From assembly GCA_027488735.1 (NCBI GenBank), contig JAIYBB010000004.1, positions 488,718 to 552,717 of the forward strand: a stretch of 64,000 nucleotides of DNA, given 5' to 3'. Positions within the stretch are counted from its first letter, which is position 1; each line of letters opens with the position of its first letter. Shown in pieces: positions 10,074 to 17,821 of the stretch. The DNA is from Comamonadaceae bacterium (lineage in GTDB: Bacteria > Pseudomonadota > Gammaproteobacteria > Burkholderiales > Burkholderiaceae_C). Under the pieces are notes generated by a model that was given only the letters and a program-made list of their open reading frames with translations, was not told the origin of the DNA and did not search any database. Made by a program: the position numbers and the translations under genes.

Positions 10074-11087
10074 CTAGGTAAGCGGCGACTGGACATCCGA
10101 GGACAAAGCACTGGCAGCCATCTTGGCCACTTCTCTGGCGGGCAAATGCTTGAGTTTGTGATCGCTCCAGACCTGTCGCCATTTGCGCGCTCCTGGCTGC
10201 CCGTGTCTTAAACCCAGCATGTGTCGAGAGACAGAGAACCAAGCCACGCCCTGAGCAAGCTGTGTCTCCATGTAATCCACCATCAGCGCTTCAACCTGAT
10301 CACGAGATTTGGCCGGCGTATGGTGACCTGATTCGGCATCCCACTCGGTCAATAGCCAAGGGTTGTGGTAGGCCTCGCGCCCAACCATCACGCCATCGAG
10401 TTCAGACAAATGCTGGCGGATTTGCGGCATGGAAACAATCCCACCATTGATCACAAAAAATAACTGAGGAAAGTCGTTTTTCAAGCGCCGCACCCAATCC
10501 GGCTTCAGTGGTGGCAGTTGTCGGTTTTCCTTGGGCGAAATACCTTGCAGCCATGCATTGCGTGCGTGCACTATGAATGTTTTGCAACCTGCTGTGGATA
10601 CTGTGCCCACAAAATCTCTGACAAATTCATAACTTTCAACACGGTCAATGCCGATGCGATGCTTGACCGTCACAGGCACGTCCACCACATCCAACATGGC
10701 TTTGACGCCATCTGCCACCAATTGCGGTTCTGCCATCAAACATGCACCGAATGCGCCCCGCTGCACACGTTCAGAAGGGCATCCACAGTTCAAATTGATT
10801 TCGTCATAGCCCCATTGCTCGCCCAATTTCGCCGCTTTGGCCAAATCAGAGGGTTCAGAACCACCCAATTGCAAAGCCACGGGATGCTCTTCAGGGTGGA
10901 AGTCCAAATGGCGCGGTTGATCGCCATACAGCAAGGCACCCGTGGTCACCATTTCTGTGTAGAGCAATGCCTGATCTGACAACAATCGGTGAAAGTAACG
11001 GCAGTGCTTATCGGTCCAATCCATCATCGGCGCAACGCTCAATGGGTGCGGCTTACAAAGAGGTTGGTTGACGGGGCTAAATGGCAT
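10074..11087 (-). CDS. dusA: tRNA-dihydrouridine(20/20a) synthase DusA
   Basis: FMN enzyme that reduces uridine 20/20a in the tRNA D-loop. The 337-residue protein begins with the DusA signature LSVAPMMDWTDKHCRYFHRL. It has INLNCGCPSERVQRGAFGACLM, where C116 is the expected catalytic cysteine, VPVTVKHRIGID for FMN/substrate contacts, and GVMVGREAYHNPWLL. The segment SRHMLGLRHGQPGARKWRQV is typical of the DusA C-terminal helical domain. The gene is convergent with fabI (74 bp between stop codons); I see no strong terminator hairpin there. Confidence 0.95.
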   Translation of the reverse strand: MPFSPVNQPLCKPHPLSVAPMMDWTDKHCRYFHRLLSDQALLYTEMVTTGALLYGDQPRHLDFHPEEHPVALQLGGSEPSDLAKAAKLGEQWGYDEINLNCGCPSERVQRGAFGACLMAEPQLVADGVKAMLDVVDVPVTVKHRIGIDRVESYEFVRDFVGTVSTAGCKTFIVHARNAWLQGISPKENRQLPPLKPDWVRRLKNDFPQLFFVINGGIVSMPQIRQHLSELDGVMVGREAYHNPWLLTEWDAESGHHTPAKSRDQVEALMVDYMETQLAQGVAWFSVSRHMLGLRHGQPGARKWRQVWSDHKLKHLPAREVAKMAASALSSDVQSPLT

Positions 11088-11591
11088 CTGCTAAAAAAAT
11101 GATGGGTTTACGTGCCCGATGAAAATTCCATGGAAAAAATAAGGTTTTTGAGTGAGGCTGGCTGTCGTCACTCACCAACTGAACGGTAGTATAAAAGCAC
11201 TCTGGCTTGAAAAAAAGTGAAGTTTTGAATAAAAACCGCAGCATTGAATCAGAATTTTTGTAATTCTTTTCTATTTTGTGAACCGGCTTAGTTCGAATCT
11301 TTTTTTAAATTATCCGAAGTGTCGATTTTCGACACTGAGAATATGCACAAAACCTTTAAGCTGTGCTTATTGATCGAATTTGTTTATACCGGGTGAATGG
11401 TGCAAATTGAACGGCTCTCAGCCAACACCGTGAAGGGTAAATTCAAAGGCGATTACAAGATTTGGCTAACTATTTCAAGAAGTACTCAGTTTTTTGTTTT
11501 TTCATACAAATGATTTCTCTCCAAAGTCATGGCTAAAGATTGACTGGCCCACAAAGCCAGGATGACATTTGTTTTTTGAAAGGAAGTCAAA
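11088..11591. other. AT-rich intergenic region, about 500 bp, with one small ORF and one dyad
   Basis: This gap between dusA and the 139-residue gene is visibly more AT-rich than its surroundings, with many homopolymer A and T runs. It contains a perfect inverted repeat at 11318-11336 and a 38-codon reading frame at 11397-11513 (ATG, begins MVQIERLSANTVKGKFKGDY, ends TGA) with no convincing ribosome site. A TTGACT at about 11539 has a plausible -35 form, but the hexamer 17 bp later (TGACAT) is a poor -10. A short CTGGC/GCCAG repeat sits at about 11542-11558. No RNA gene was recognised. Confidence 0.6.
11318..11336. promoter_or_regulatory. Perfect 8-bp inverted repeat, possible operator
   Basis: AGTGTCGA (11318-11325), three T, then TCGACACT (11329-11336). 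The arms are perfect and the spacer short. No T-run follows, so it looks more like a dimeric protein-binding site than a terminator. No regulator is encoded next to it, and the protein that might bind it is unknown. Confidence 0.45.
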
Positions 11592-12011
11592 ATGACCGAG
11601 TCTCAAGTTCAATTCGCGTTATCCAATGCACATTTGAATGCGGAATTTTTAATTGCAATCGCAAACGGTGCACGGGTTGAAGATTTCAACATTCCTGAAA
11701 ATACTTCAGATATCAATGTGTTTTTGATTGATATCCTCAAAGGAAAATATGAAGCCAAAGTGACCCGCAAGCCCACTAAAAGAATGGTGAATGGTTTTTG
11801 GGTTAATGCACCTGAAACAGTGTTGCCGTCGAAAGAGAAATACTATGTCTCACGCCCTGATTTGCCTAAAAAATTCATTGAAACCAAAAATTGCAACGAG
11901 TTCACAGACAGACATTATTTGAACATGGGCTTGGTATTTCTAAATTCGCAAGACGCTATTGCCAATGCAAAAGCCATGTGCTTGATTGATCCTGCTGGCC
12001 CTGTACGCTGA
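11592..12011 (+). CDS. Hypothetical protein, 139 residues, not recognised
   Basis: I do not recognise this gene. It has a strong ribosome site (AAAGGAAGTC) ending about five bases before ATG, and a complete frame, so it is probably expressed. The product begins MTESQVQFALSNAHLNAEFL; it has no signal peptide or membrane segment, and has a basic middle (KGKYEAKVTRKPTKRM). The C-terminal pattern GLVFLNSQDAIANAKAM resembles a short alpha motif seen in many small phage or accessory proteins; that resemblance is an impression only. It lies alone in an AT-rich island and is convergent with phaB across a long hairpin. Nothing in it resembles a phasin. Confidence 0.7.
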   Translation: MTESQVQFALSNAHLNAEFLIAIANGARVEDFNIPENTSDINVFLIDILKGKYEAKVTRKPTKRMVNGFWVNAPETVLPSKEKYYVSRPDLPKKFIETKNCNEFTDRHYLNMGLVFLNSQDAIANAKAMCLIDPAGPVR

Positions 12012-12074
12012 CGCAGTATGCTGCAATAGCATGGCACTTAACTTTGCTGAGTGCGCTTTGGGGATTTCAAGCCG

Positions 12075-12105
12075 TCTGATGGGCACCAGCCTGGTGCCCA
12101 TCAGA
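12075..12105. terminator. Long perfect hairpin between convergent genes, probable terminator
   Basis: TCTGATGGGCACCA (12075-12088), loop GCC, TGGTGCCCATCAGA (12092-12105): a perfect 14-bp stem in the 105-bp gap between the 139-residue gene and phaB. No T-run flanks it on either side, so it would be a bidirectional block or transcript-end stabiliser rather than a textbook intrinsic terminator. Confidence 0.55.
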
Positions 12106-12116
12106 TGGCATCAGCA

Positions 12117-12854
12117 TCACCCCATGTGCAAACCGCCGTTGCAGGAGAAATCTGCACCAGTGGTGAAACCTGATTCATCGCCGGCCAACCATCCCACGAT
12201 GGAGCCAATTTCTTCGGGGGTGCCGAGTCGCTTGACCGGAATGGTGGCCACAATTTTTTCCAAAATTTCTGGTTTGATGGCTTTCACCATGTCAGTGCCG
12301 ATATAGCCCGGGCTCACGGTATTCACGGTCACCCCTTTGTTGGCCATTTCTTGTGCCAAAGCCATGGTGAATCCGTGCATGCCCGCTTTAGCGGCGGAGT
12401 AATTGGTTTGACCCGATTGGCCTTTTTCCCCGTTGACGGATGAAATTTGGATGATGCGTCCCCAGCCCTTTTCCACCATGCCCGGCACGACTTGTTTGGT
12501 CACGTTGAACATGGCGTTCAAGTTGGTGTCGATCACCGCTTTCCAGTCTTCTGGGGTCATCTTTAAAAACATGCGATCCCGAGTAATACCGGCGTTGTTC
12601 ACTAAAACATCAATCACCCCATGCTGCTCTACCGCCTTGGTGAAAGCCAGCGTGGTGGACTCCCAATCGGCCACATTGCCCACTGATGCATAAAAGGTGT
12701 AGCCCATGGAATTTTGCTCGTGGAGCCATTTGTCAAAATCTCTGCTGGGTCCGCAACCCGCAATGACCTTGTAACCCATCTTGTGAAGACGCTGACAAAT
12801 CGCGGTTCCAATGCCGCCCATGCCGCCAGTGACGTATGCAATTTTTTGACTCAT
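12117..12854 (-). CDS. phaB: Acetoacetyl-CoA reductase PhaB
   Basis: NADPH-dependent reduction of acetoacetyl-CoA to (R)-3-hydroxybutyryl-CoA, the monomer for polyhydroxybutyrate. The 245-residue SDR protein has the cofactor motif TGGMGGIG, NNAG near 87-90, and catalytic S139, Y152 and K156 in NYSAAKAG, matching the known PhaB spacing. The substrate-loop segment EKGQSGQTNYSAAKAGMHG is typical of PhaB rather than FabG. It follows phaC by 34 bp on the same strand, so the two are probably co-transcribed. No phaA thiolase, phaR or phasin gene is in the window. Confidence 0.95.
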   Translation of the reverse strand: MSQKIAYVTGGMGGIGTAICQRLHKMGYKVIAGCGPSRDFDKWLHEQNSMGYTFYASVGNVADWESTTLAFTKAVEQHGVIDVLVNNAGITRDRMFLKMTPEDWKAVIDTNLNAMFNVTKQVVPGMVEKGWGRIIQISSVNGEKGQSGQTNYSAAKAGMHGFTMALAQEMANKGVTVNTVSPGYIGTDMVKAIKPEILEKIVATIPVKRLGTPEEIGSIVGWLAGDESGFTTGADFSCNGGLHMG

Positions 12855-12888
12855 GTGTGCTCTTCCTTGTAAGGTTTAAAAAAATATT

Positions 12889-14478
12889 TCACGCTGCTTT
12901 GGCTTTGACATAGCGACCGGGCGCGGGTTCTATGGCTTTGCGTTTTCCTCTGCCGAACTGCTTGGGAGCAGCCACTTGTTGGCCTGCGTGTTTTTTGAGC
13001 CATGCGTACCAATCTGTCCACCAACTGCCTGGTTGCTCTTCGGCATGGGCCAACCAGTCATCCAGCGATGAGGGAAACTGCGTGGATGTCGACAACCAGT
13101 GACTGCGTTTGCCAGCCGCAGGAGGATTGATCACTCCCGCAATATGGCCGGACGCACCCATGACAAATCGCTTCGGCCCGGGCAAGACCTGAGTCGACCC
13201 ATATGCCGCAGTAATAGGCACGATATGGTCTTCGCGGGAGCCGTAGATGTAGACCGGCACATCCACTTTTCGCAAATCAACGGCCTCACCACAAATGATC
13301 GCTTTGCCGGGTTTGATCAAATTGTTCTCAAGGTAAGTTTGCCGCAAATACCAAGCATACAAGGGGCCTGGTAAATTGGTGGCGTCGCTGTTCCAATAGA
13401 GCAAATCGAAAGGCGGTGGCGTTTCTCCTTTGAGGTAATTGCCCACCACATAGTTCCATACCAAGTCATTCGGGCGCAAAAAACTAAAGGTGGACGCCAT
13501 GTCACGCCCCGCCATCAAACCACCTTGTGAAAACTGAGCTTCGCGAAACTGCACGAACGCTTCGTCTATGAAAACATCAAGCACGCCCACATCAGAGAAA
13601 TCTACCAATGTGGTTAGAAGCGTCGCACTCGCCACGGGGTCTTCGCCCCTGGCCGCCAACACAGCCAAAGCGCTGGTCAACAGCGTTCCACCTACACAAA
13701 AACCCAAGGTGTTGATCTGCGGCATGTGACCAATTTCTTGCGCCACTTTGATCGCGGTGATCACCCCTTTTTCTACATAGTCGTCCCAAGTAGCATGGTT
13801 CAAGTCCGCATCCGGATTGCGCCAACTGACCACAAACGTGCGATGCCCTTGCTCGACCACATGGCGTATGAATGAGTTGGCGGGTTGCAGGTCAAGAATG
13901 TAGAACTTGTTGATGCAAGGTGGCACCAACAAAAAGGGACGCTGAAAGACCTTGGGGGTCAAAGGTTTGTATTCAATCAGCTGAAAAATTTCATTTTCAA
14001 ACACCACAGCGCCTTCGCTGGTCGCCACGTTTTTTCCTACCTCAAACTGGCTTTCGTCGGTCATGGACACATGGCCTTGCTGCAAGTCATGCCACATATT
14101 GTGCAAGCCCTTGGTAATGCTCTCACCCTTCGTGTCAATGGCTTTTTGCTGTGCTTCAGCATTGAGCGCCAGAAAATTACTGGGTGAGGCGGCAGCCACC
14201 CATTGCTCCACAGAGAAACGAATTCGAGCCCGCGTTTTTTCATCGGTATCGACCATGTCACTCATAGCCAAAAGAGTGCGAGCATTCAGTAAATAGATAG
14301 CCGCTGAAAACGCAGCCACTGGGTTGTGTTGCCAAGCCTGCGCGGCAAAACGTCGGTCCTTTAACGTTGGGTTGGCTTGCAAACCCTGTTCCCATAGTTG
14401 TTGCATTTCCTGACCGTACTGGGCCTGCAACTTCGCCAATTGGTCTGGTGGAAAACTCAAGACGGGTAATGGCTTCAT
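12889..14478 (-). CDS. phaC: Class I poly(R)-hydroxyalkanoate synthase PhaC
   Basis: Polymerises (R)-3-hydroxyacyl-CoA into storage polyester at the granule surface. The 529-residue protein has the lipase-like box GFCVGG with nucleophile C261, and partners D417 (SREDH) and H445 (GASGHIAG), the PhaC catalytic triad. The N-terminal domain is 30-60 residues shorter than in many class I enzymes, but the core PhaC N-domain (WEQ, DRRFAAQAW) is present. It ends in a basic tail (FGRGKRKAIEPAPGRYVKAK). pgeF and maiA lie directly upstream on the same strand (65 bp), so one transcript could cover maiA-pgeF-phaC-phaB. Confidence 0.96.
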   Translation of the reverse strand: MKPLPVLSFPPDQLAKLQAQYGQEMQQLWEQGLQANPTLKDRRFAAQAWQHNPVAAFSAAIYLLNARTLLAMSDMVDTDEKTRARIRFSVEQWVAAASPSNFLALNAEAQQKAIDTKGESITKGLHNMWHDLQQGHVSMTDESQFEVGKNVATSEGAVVFENEIFQLIEYKPLTPKVFQRPFLLVPPCINKFYILDLQPANSFIRHVVEQGHRTFVVSWRNPDADLNHATWDDYVEKGVITAIKVAQEIGHMPQINTLGFCVGGTLLTSALAVLAARGEDPVASATLLTTLVDFSDVGVLDVFIDEAFVQFREAQFSQGGLMAGRDMASTFSFLRPNDLVWNYVVGNYLKGETPPPFDLLYWNSDATNLPGPLYAWYLRQTYLENNLIKPGKAIICGEAVDLRKVDVPVYIYGSREDHIVPITAAYGSTQVLPGPKRFVMGASGHIAGVINPPAAGKRSHWLSTSTQFPSSLDDWLAHAEEQPGSWWTDWYAWLKKHAGQQVAAPKQFGRGKRKAIEPAPGRYVKAKAA

Positions 14479-14543
14479 TAGAAAAAGTAATTTATCGGGT
14501 AGATTGATCTTAAGTCATCAACCCCGATGAAAACTGACAAAAC

Positions 14544-15299
14544 TCAAACCAATGCAATGCCGGCGGCGAATCTGCCGCTGACACCATCGCGCCGGTGAGA
14601 GTAATAAAGCTCAGAACTGGAAAACGTGCACCAAGATGGGTTGCTGTCGTTGCCCTCAATCTGGGAAATGCCTTGCAACAGCAACCTGCGCCTGGCCAGA
14701 CCAGCCAAGTCCGCCAAATACTTGCCAGGTTTGAATGCATTGAAAAAAATATCCGAACCCAAGGGTTCAGATTCGCAAAAGGCTTTTCTGACATCCTCAC
14801 CCACCTCGAAATGTTGCGGGCCAATGCATGGGCCAAGCCAGATTTTGCATTCTTCAATCAGTCCGTACTCCGCGAGACGATGCAATGTGGCTTCCAGCAC
14901 CCCTGCGGCCAACCCTCTCCAGCCGGCATGTGCCGCCGCCACAAGCTTGGCTTGCGGCAGATAAAAAAGCACAGGCAAACAATCGGCCACCATGATGGTG
15001 CAAGCCAGATTTTTTTCATGCGTAAAGCAAGCATCTGCGAATGGCTTTTGGTCAGACTGTGGCAATGTCAATCGAATCACATCGGTGCCATGCACCTGCT
15101 GCAAGAACACAGGCTTTGCGCCCCAGGCCATTTCAAGTCTTTGTCGGTTACTGGCCACACAATTGGGGTCATCTCCCACATGTTCACCTAAATTCAAACT
15201 GGCATAGGCATGCGCAGACACGCCGCCCAAGCGGGTGCTGCAAAACAGTCTTGCGCCTGGCCAGTTGGGTAATTCAGGCTTCAAAGTCTGGACAAGCAT
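14544..15299 (-). CDS. pgeF: Peptidoglycan editing factor PgeF / YfiH laccase-domain protein
   Basis: The family is described both as a polyphenol oxidase/purine nucleoside enzyme with a metal centre and as a factor that keeps L-Ser out of peptidoglycan. The 251-residue protein has the characteristic motifs QQVHGTDVIRL, VADCLPVLFY, AAHAGWRGLAAGVLE and LGPCIGPQHFEVG. ATG at 15299 was chosen because the protein then starts at MLVQTLKPELPNWPG; a longer frame to 15449 lies in maiA. It overlaps the 3' end of maiA by 26 bp. Confidence 0.93.
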   Translation of the reverse strand: MLVQTLKPELPNWPGARLFCSTRLGGVSAHAYASLNLGEHVGDDPNCVASNRQRLEMAWGAKPVFLQQVHGTDVIRLTLPQSDQKPFADACFTHEKNLACTIMVADCLPVLFYLPQAKLVAAAHAGWRGLAAGVLEATLHRLAEYGLIEECKIWLGPCIGPQHFEVGEDVRKAFCESEPLGSDIFFNAFKPGKYLADLAGLARRRLLLQGISQIEGNDSNPSWCTFSSSELYYSHRRDGVSGRFAAGIALV

Positions 15300-15912
15300 T
15301 GGGTTGTGCCTGCTGAAATGCTGGTAATTCCATGCAAGCGGAGAAAACAGCCATGGTTTTATCCAACCCCGAAAAATCGACATTGAATCTTTTGCCATTG
15401 AAGATTTGTGGCACCAGCGTGCAATCAGCCAAGCCTGGCGAATTGCCATGACAGAACTTGCCTGCGGGTGATTGGTTCAATTGCTTTTCAAACGCTTCCA
15501 AGCCCAGCCGCACCCAATGGCGATACCAGGTATTTTTTTGGTCTTCGTCAAGTTGCAGTGAATTCGACAAGTACTTCAACACGCGCAAATTGTTCAGAGG
15601 GTGGATTTCACAGGCGATGGATTGCGCCAACGCCCGAACTCTGGCGCGACCAGCAGGGTCTGGTGGCAGCAAAGCAGGCTCAGGGTGTGTGTCTTCCAAA
15701 TACTCGATGATGGCCAAGGATTGCGTCAAGCGCAAACCATCCACTTCAAGTACGGGGACCAATGCATCACCATTGATTTGCGCAAAGTCATCTTTGAATT
15801 GCTCGCCGCGTGCCAAATGCACAGACACGTAGTCGTAGGACAAGCCTTTGAGCGCAAGTGCGATTCTTACTCTGAATGAAGCCGATGAACGGAAATAGTT
15901 GTGGAGTTTCAT
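15274..15912 (-). CDS. maiA: Maleylacetoacetate isomerase (zeta-class glutathione S-transferase)
   Basis: Glutathione-dependent isomerase of the tyrosine/homogentisate route, converting maleylacetoacetate to fumarylacetoacetate. The 212-residue protein begins MKLHNYFRSSASFRVRIALA, containing the zeta-class S-S-x-x-x-R-V-R active-site motif, then a thioredoxin-fold domain with VPVLEVDGLRLTQSLAIIEYLE and an all-helical C-terminal domain with LADCTLVPQIFN. ATG 15912 is chosen; an upstream start would add ten non-conserved residues. No homogentisate dioxygenase or fumarylacetoacetase gene lies in the window, so its pathway partners must be elsewhere or its role may be broader. Confidence 0.9.
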   Translation of the reverse strand: MKLHNYFRSSASFRVRIALALKGLSYDYVSVHLARGEQFKDDFAQINGDALVPVLEVDGLRLTQSLAIIEYLEDTHPEPALLPPDPAGRARVRALAQSIACEIHPLNNLRVLKYLSNSLQLDEDQKNTWYRHWVRLGLEAFEKQLNQSPAGKFCHGNSPGLADCTLVPQIFNGKRFNVDFSGLDKTMAVFSACMELPAFQQAQPNACPDFEA

Positions 15913-16011
15913 GCCGTGAGGATAACGCGAACCGCATCCCACGACTAGCCAAAGTCTGGCCTAAACTCGGGCGTTAGCAATCTCTGCGCCGCAATAATCT
16001 GCCCTATCACC

Positions 16012-16566
16012 ATGACCCATCCTGTCACCGGCTCTATCAAACATTGCAAAAACTGTGGATCTGCCGTGGTTTTGCGACACCCGGACGATGGAGACACCCG
16101 CGTGCGTGCCGTTTGCCCAGCGTGTCATACCGTGCATTACGAAAACCCGCTGAATGTGGTGGGAACCATTCCAGTCTGGCAAGACAAAGTGCTTCTGTGC
16201 AAACGAAACATCGAGCCACGAAAAGGTTTTTGGACTTTGCCTGCAGGTTTCATGGAGTTGCGCGAGACCCTGGCCGAAGGTGCTGCACGAGAAACCGATG
16301 AAGAGGCTGGCGCAGACATTGAGTTGCAAGACTTGTTCACCATCATTGACGTGCCGCGCGTAGGCCAGGTGCATTTCTTTTTCAGAGCGGCTTTACAAAG
16401 CCCTGTCTTCGACCCCGGGCATGAAACACAAGAAGCACGTTTATTCAGCCAAGCCGACATTCCTTGGGACGATTTGGCTTTTCGCACAGTCAAAGAAACC
16501 TTGCGATGCTTTTTTGCAGACCGAGAAAAGGGTGAATTCGAGCTTCACACACTCTCCATCCATTGA
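16012..16566 (+). CDS. NUDIX hydrolase with N-terminal zinc ribbon
   Basis: Predicted pyrophosphohydrolase of nucleoside-diphosphate-linked substrates; the exact substrate is not known. A four-cysteine zinc ribbon (C12, C15, C35, C38) precedes a NUDIX fold with the full box at residues 79-101, including the REx2EE core (RETDEEAG). This two-domain layout resembles NudC-like or ADP-ribose/NADH pyrophosphatases, but the protein (184 residues) lacks the SQPWPFPxS motif of true NudC. It is divergent from maiA (99 bp) and convergent with the acyl-CoA dehydrogenase (12 bp). Confidence 0.9.
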   Translation: MTHPVTGSIKHCKNCGSAVVLRHPDDGDTRVRAVCPACHTVHYENPLNVVGTIPVWQDKVLLCKRNIEPRKGFWTLPAGFMELRETLAEGAARETDEEAGADIELQDLFTIIDVPRVGQVHFFFRAALQSPVFDPGHETQEARLFSQADIPWDDLAFRTVKETLRCFFADREKGEFELHTLSIH

Positions 16567-16578
16567 TACCTGTCAGAT

Positions 16579-17742
16579 TTATTTGTTGCCCAAACCCATG
16601 CTGCGGGTGATGACCTCTTTCATGATTTCGTTGGTCCCACCGTATATTCTTTGCACCCTTGCATCCGCATAGGCACGTGTGATCGGGTATTCCCACATAT
16701 AGCCGCTTCCGCCGTGCAACTGCACGCATTCGTCCATGACTTTGCACTGCAAATCAGTGGTCCAGTATTTGGCCATGCTGGCGGTGGCCGTATCTAGTTT
16801 GTCATGTAAAAGCAGTTCGGTGCATTTGTCCACAAACACTTGGGCGATCTGCACTTCTGTTTGCAACTCTGCCAATGTGAAACGAGTGTTTTGGAATGCT
16901 GCCACCGATTGACCAAACACTTGACGCTGTTTGACGAAATCAAGTGTCCAGTGAATCGCTGCTTGTGCAGCAGCCACCGCGCCAATGGCAATTTGCAAGC
17001 GCTCCCACGGCAGTTGTTCCATCAAACAAATGAATCCGCGGTTCAAGTAATCGGCACCACCCAACAAACTGTCTGCAGACAATCGAACGTTATCGAAAAA
17101 CAATTCACAGGTGTCTTGCGCCTTTAAACCCAATTTGTGCAAAGGCTTGCCCTTGGTGAATCCCGGCATATCGGCAGTTACCAAGAACAAACTGGTGCCT
17201 TTGGCGCCGGCGGATGGATGGGTTTTGGCCACCACAATCACCAGATCAGAATGCCATCCATTGGTGATGTAGGTCTTGCTACCGTTGAGTAAAAAACTAC
17301 CGTCAGGCTGCTGCAATGCAGTTGTCTTTATACCTTGCAAATCGCTGCCTGCAGAAGGCTCTGTCATGGCAATGGCGCCCACCATGTCGCCAGACGACAA
17401 CTGGGGCAGATACCTTTGCTTTTGCTCGTGACTACCGTAATGCAAAAGGTAGGGAGAAACAATTTCAGAATGCAAGCCGTAACCTATCCCCGTATAGCCG
17501 GCTGCGCTGAGCTCTTCAATTTGTACCACTGAAAATAATTTGTCTGCATTGGCTCCGCCATATTCGGCCGGCATGCTCGTGTTCAAAAAACCCAAGGTGC
17601 CGGCTTTTTTCCATACGGCTTTGTCCACAAAACCCTGCTGTTCCCAAGAAGCATGATGGGGAGCAATTTCCGCATGCATGAAGCGGCGAAAACTGTCTCG
17701 AAATGCGTCGTGATCGGCGCTAAATAGGCTTCTTTCAATCAT
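16579..17742 (-). CDS. Acyl-CoA dehydrogenase, long-chain type
   Basis: FAD enzyme for the first step of beta-oxidation. The 387 residues show the family domains in order: helical N-terminal domain, beta-barrel middle with AMTEPSAGSDL (about 125-135) and GSKTYITNG, and helical C-terminal domain with KQRQVFGQSVAAFQ. The usual glutamate in the C-terminal loop is Gly here (IYGGTNEIMKEV); the same IYGGTNEIMKE sequence is found in long-chain acyl-CoA dehydrogenase, where the base is a Glu in the ERL segment. E247 in QLPWERLQ fills that role. Specificity for long or branched substrates is inferred from this. Confidence 0.93.
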   Translation of the reverse strand: MIERSLFSADHDAFRDSFRRFMHAEIAPHHASWEQQGFVDKAVWKKAGTLGFLNTSMPAEYGGANADKLFSVVQIEELSAAGYTGIGYGLHSEIVSPYLLHYGSHEQKQRYLPQLSSGDMVGAIAMTEPSAGSDLQGIKTTALQQPDGSFLLNGSKTYITNGWHSDLVIVVAKTHPSAGAKGTSLFLVTADMPGFTKGKPLHKLGLKAQDTCELFFDNVRLSADSLLGGADYLNRGFICLMEQLPWERLQIAIGAVAAAQAAIHWTLDFVKQRQVFGQSVAAFQNTRFTLAELQTEVQIAQVFVDKCTELLLHDKLDTATASMAKYWTTDLQCKVMDECVQLHGGSGYMWEYPITRAYADARVQRIYGGTNEIMKEVITRSMGLGNK

Positions 17743-17821
17743 GTGACCCTTTTATCTACCATGGGAAAACCCTGTGATCCAACTTCTTATAATTTTTCGT
17801 TTCAGTTTTGGAGTTACCCCG

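Noticed and set aside
11190..11215. TATACT box as a dusA promoter
   Set aside because: The -10 form is fair, but 17 bp upstream there is only a T-run, with no recognisable -35.
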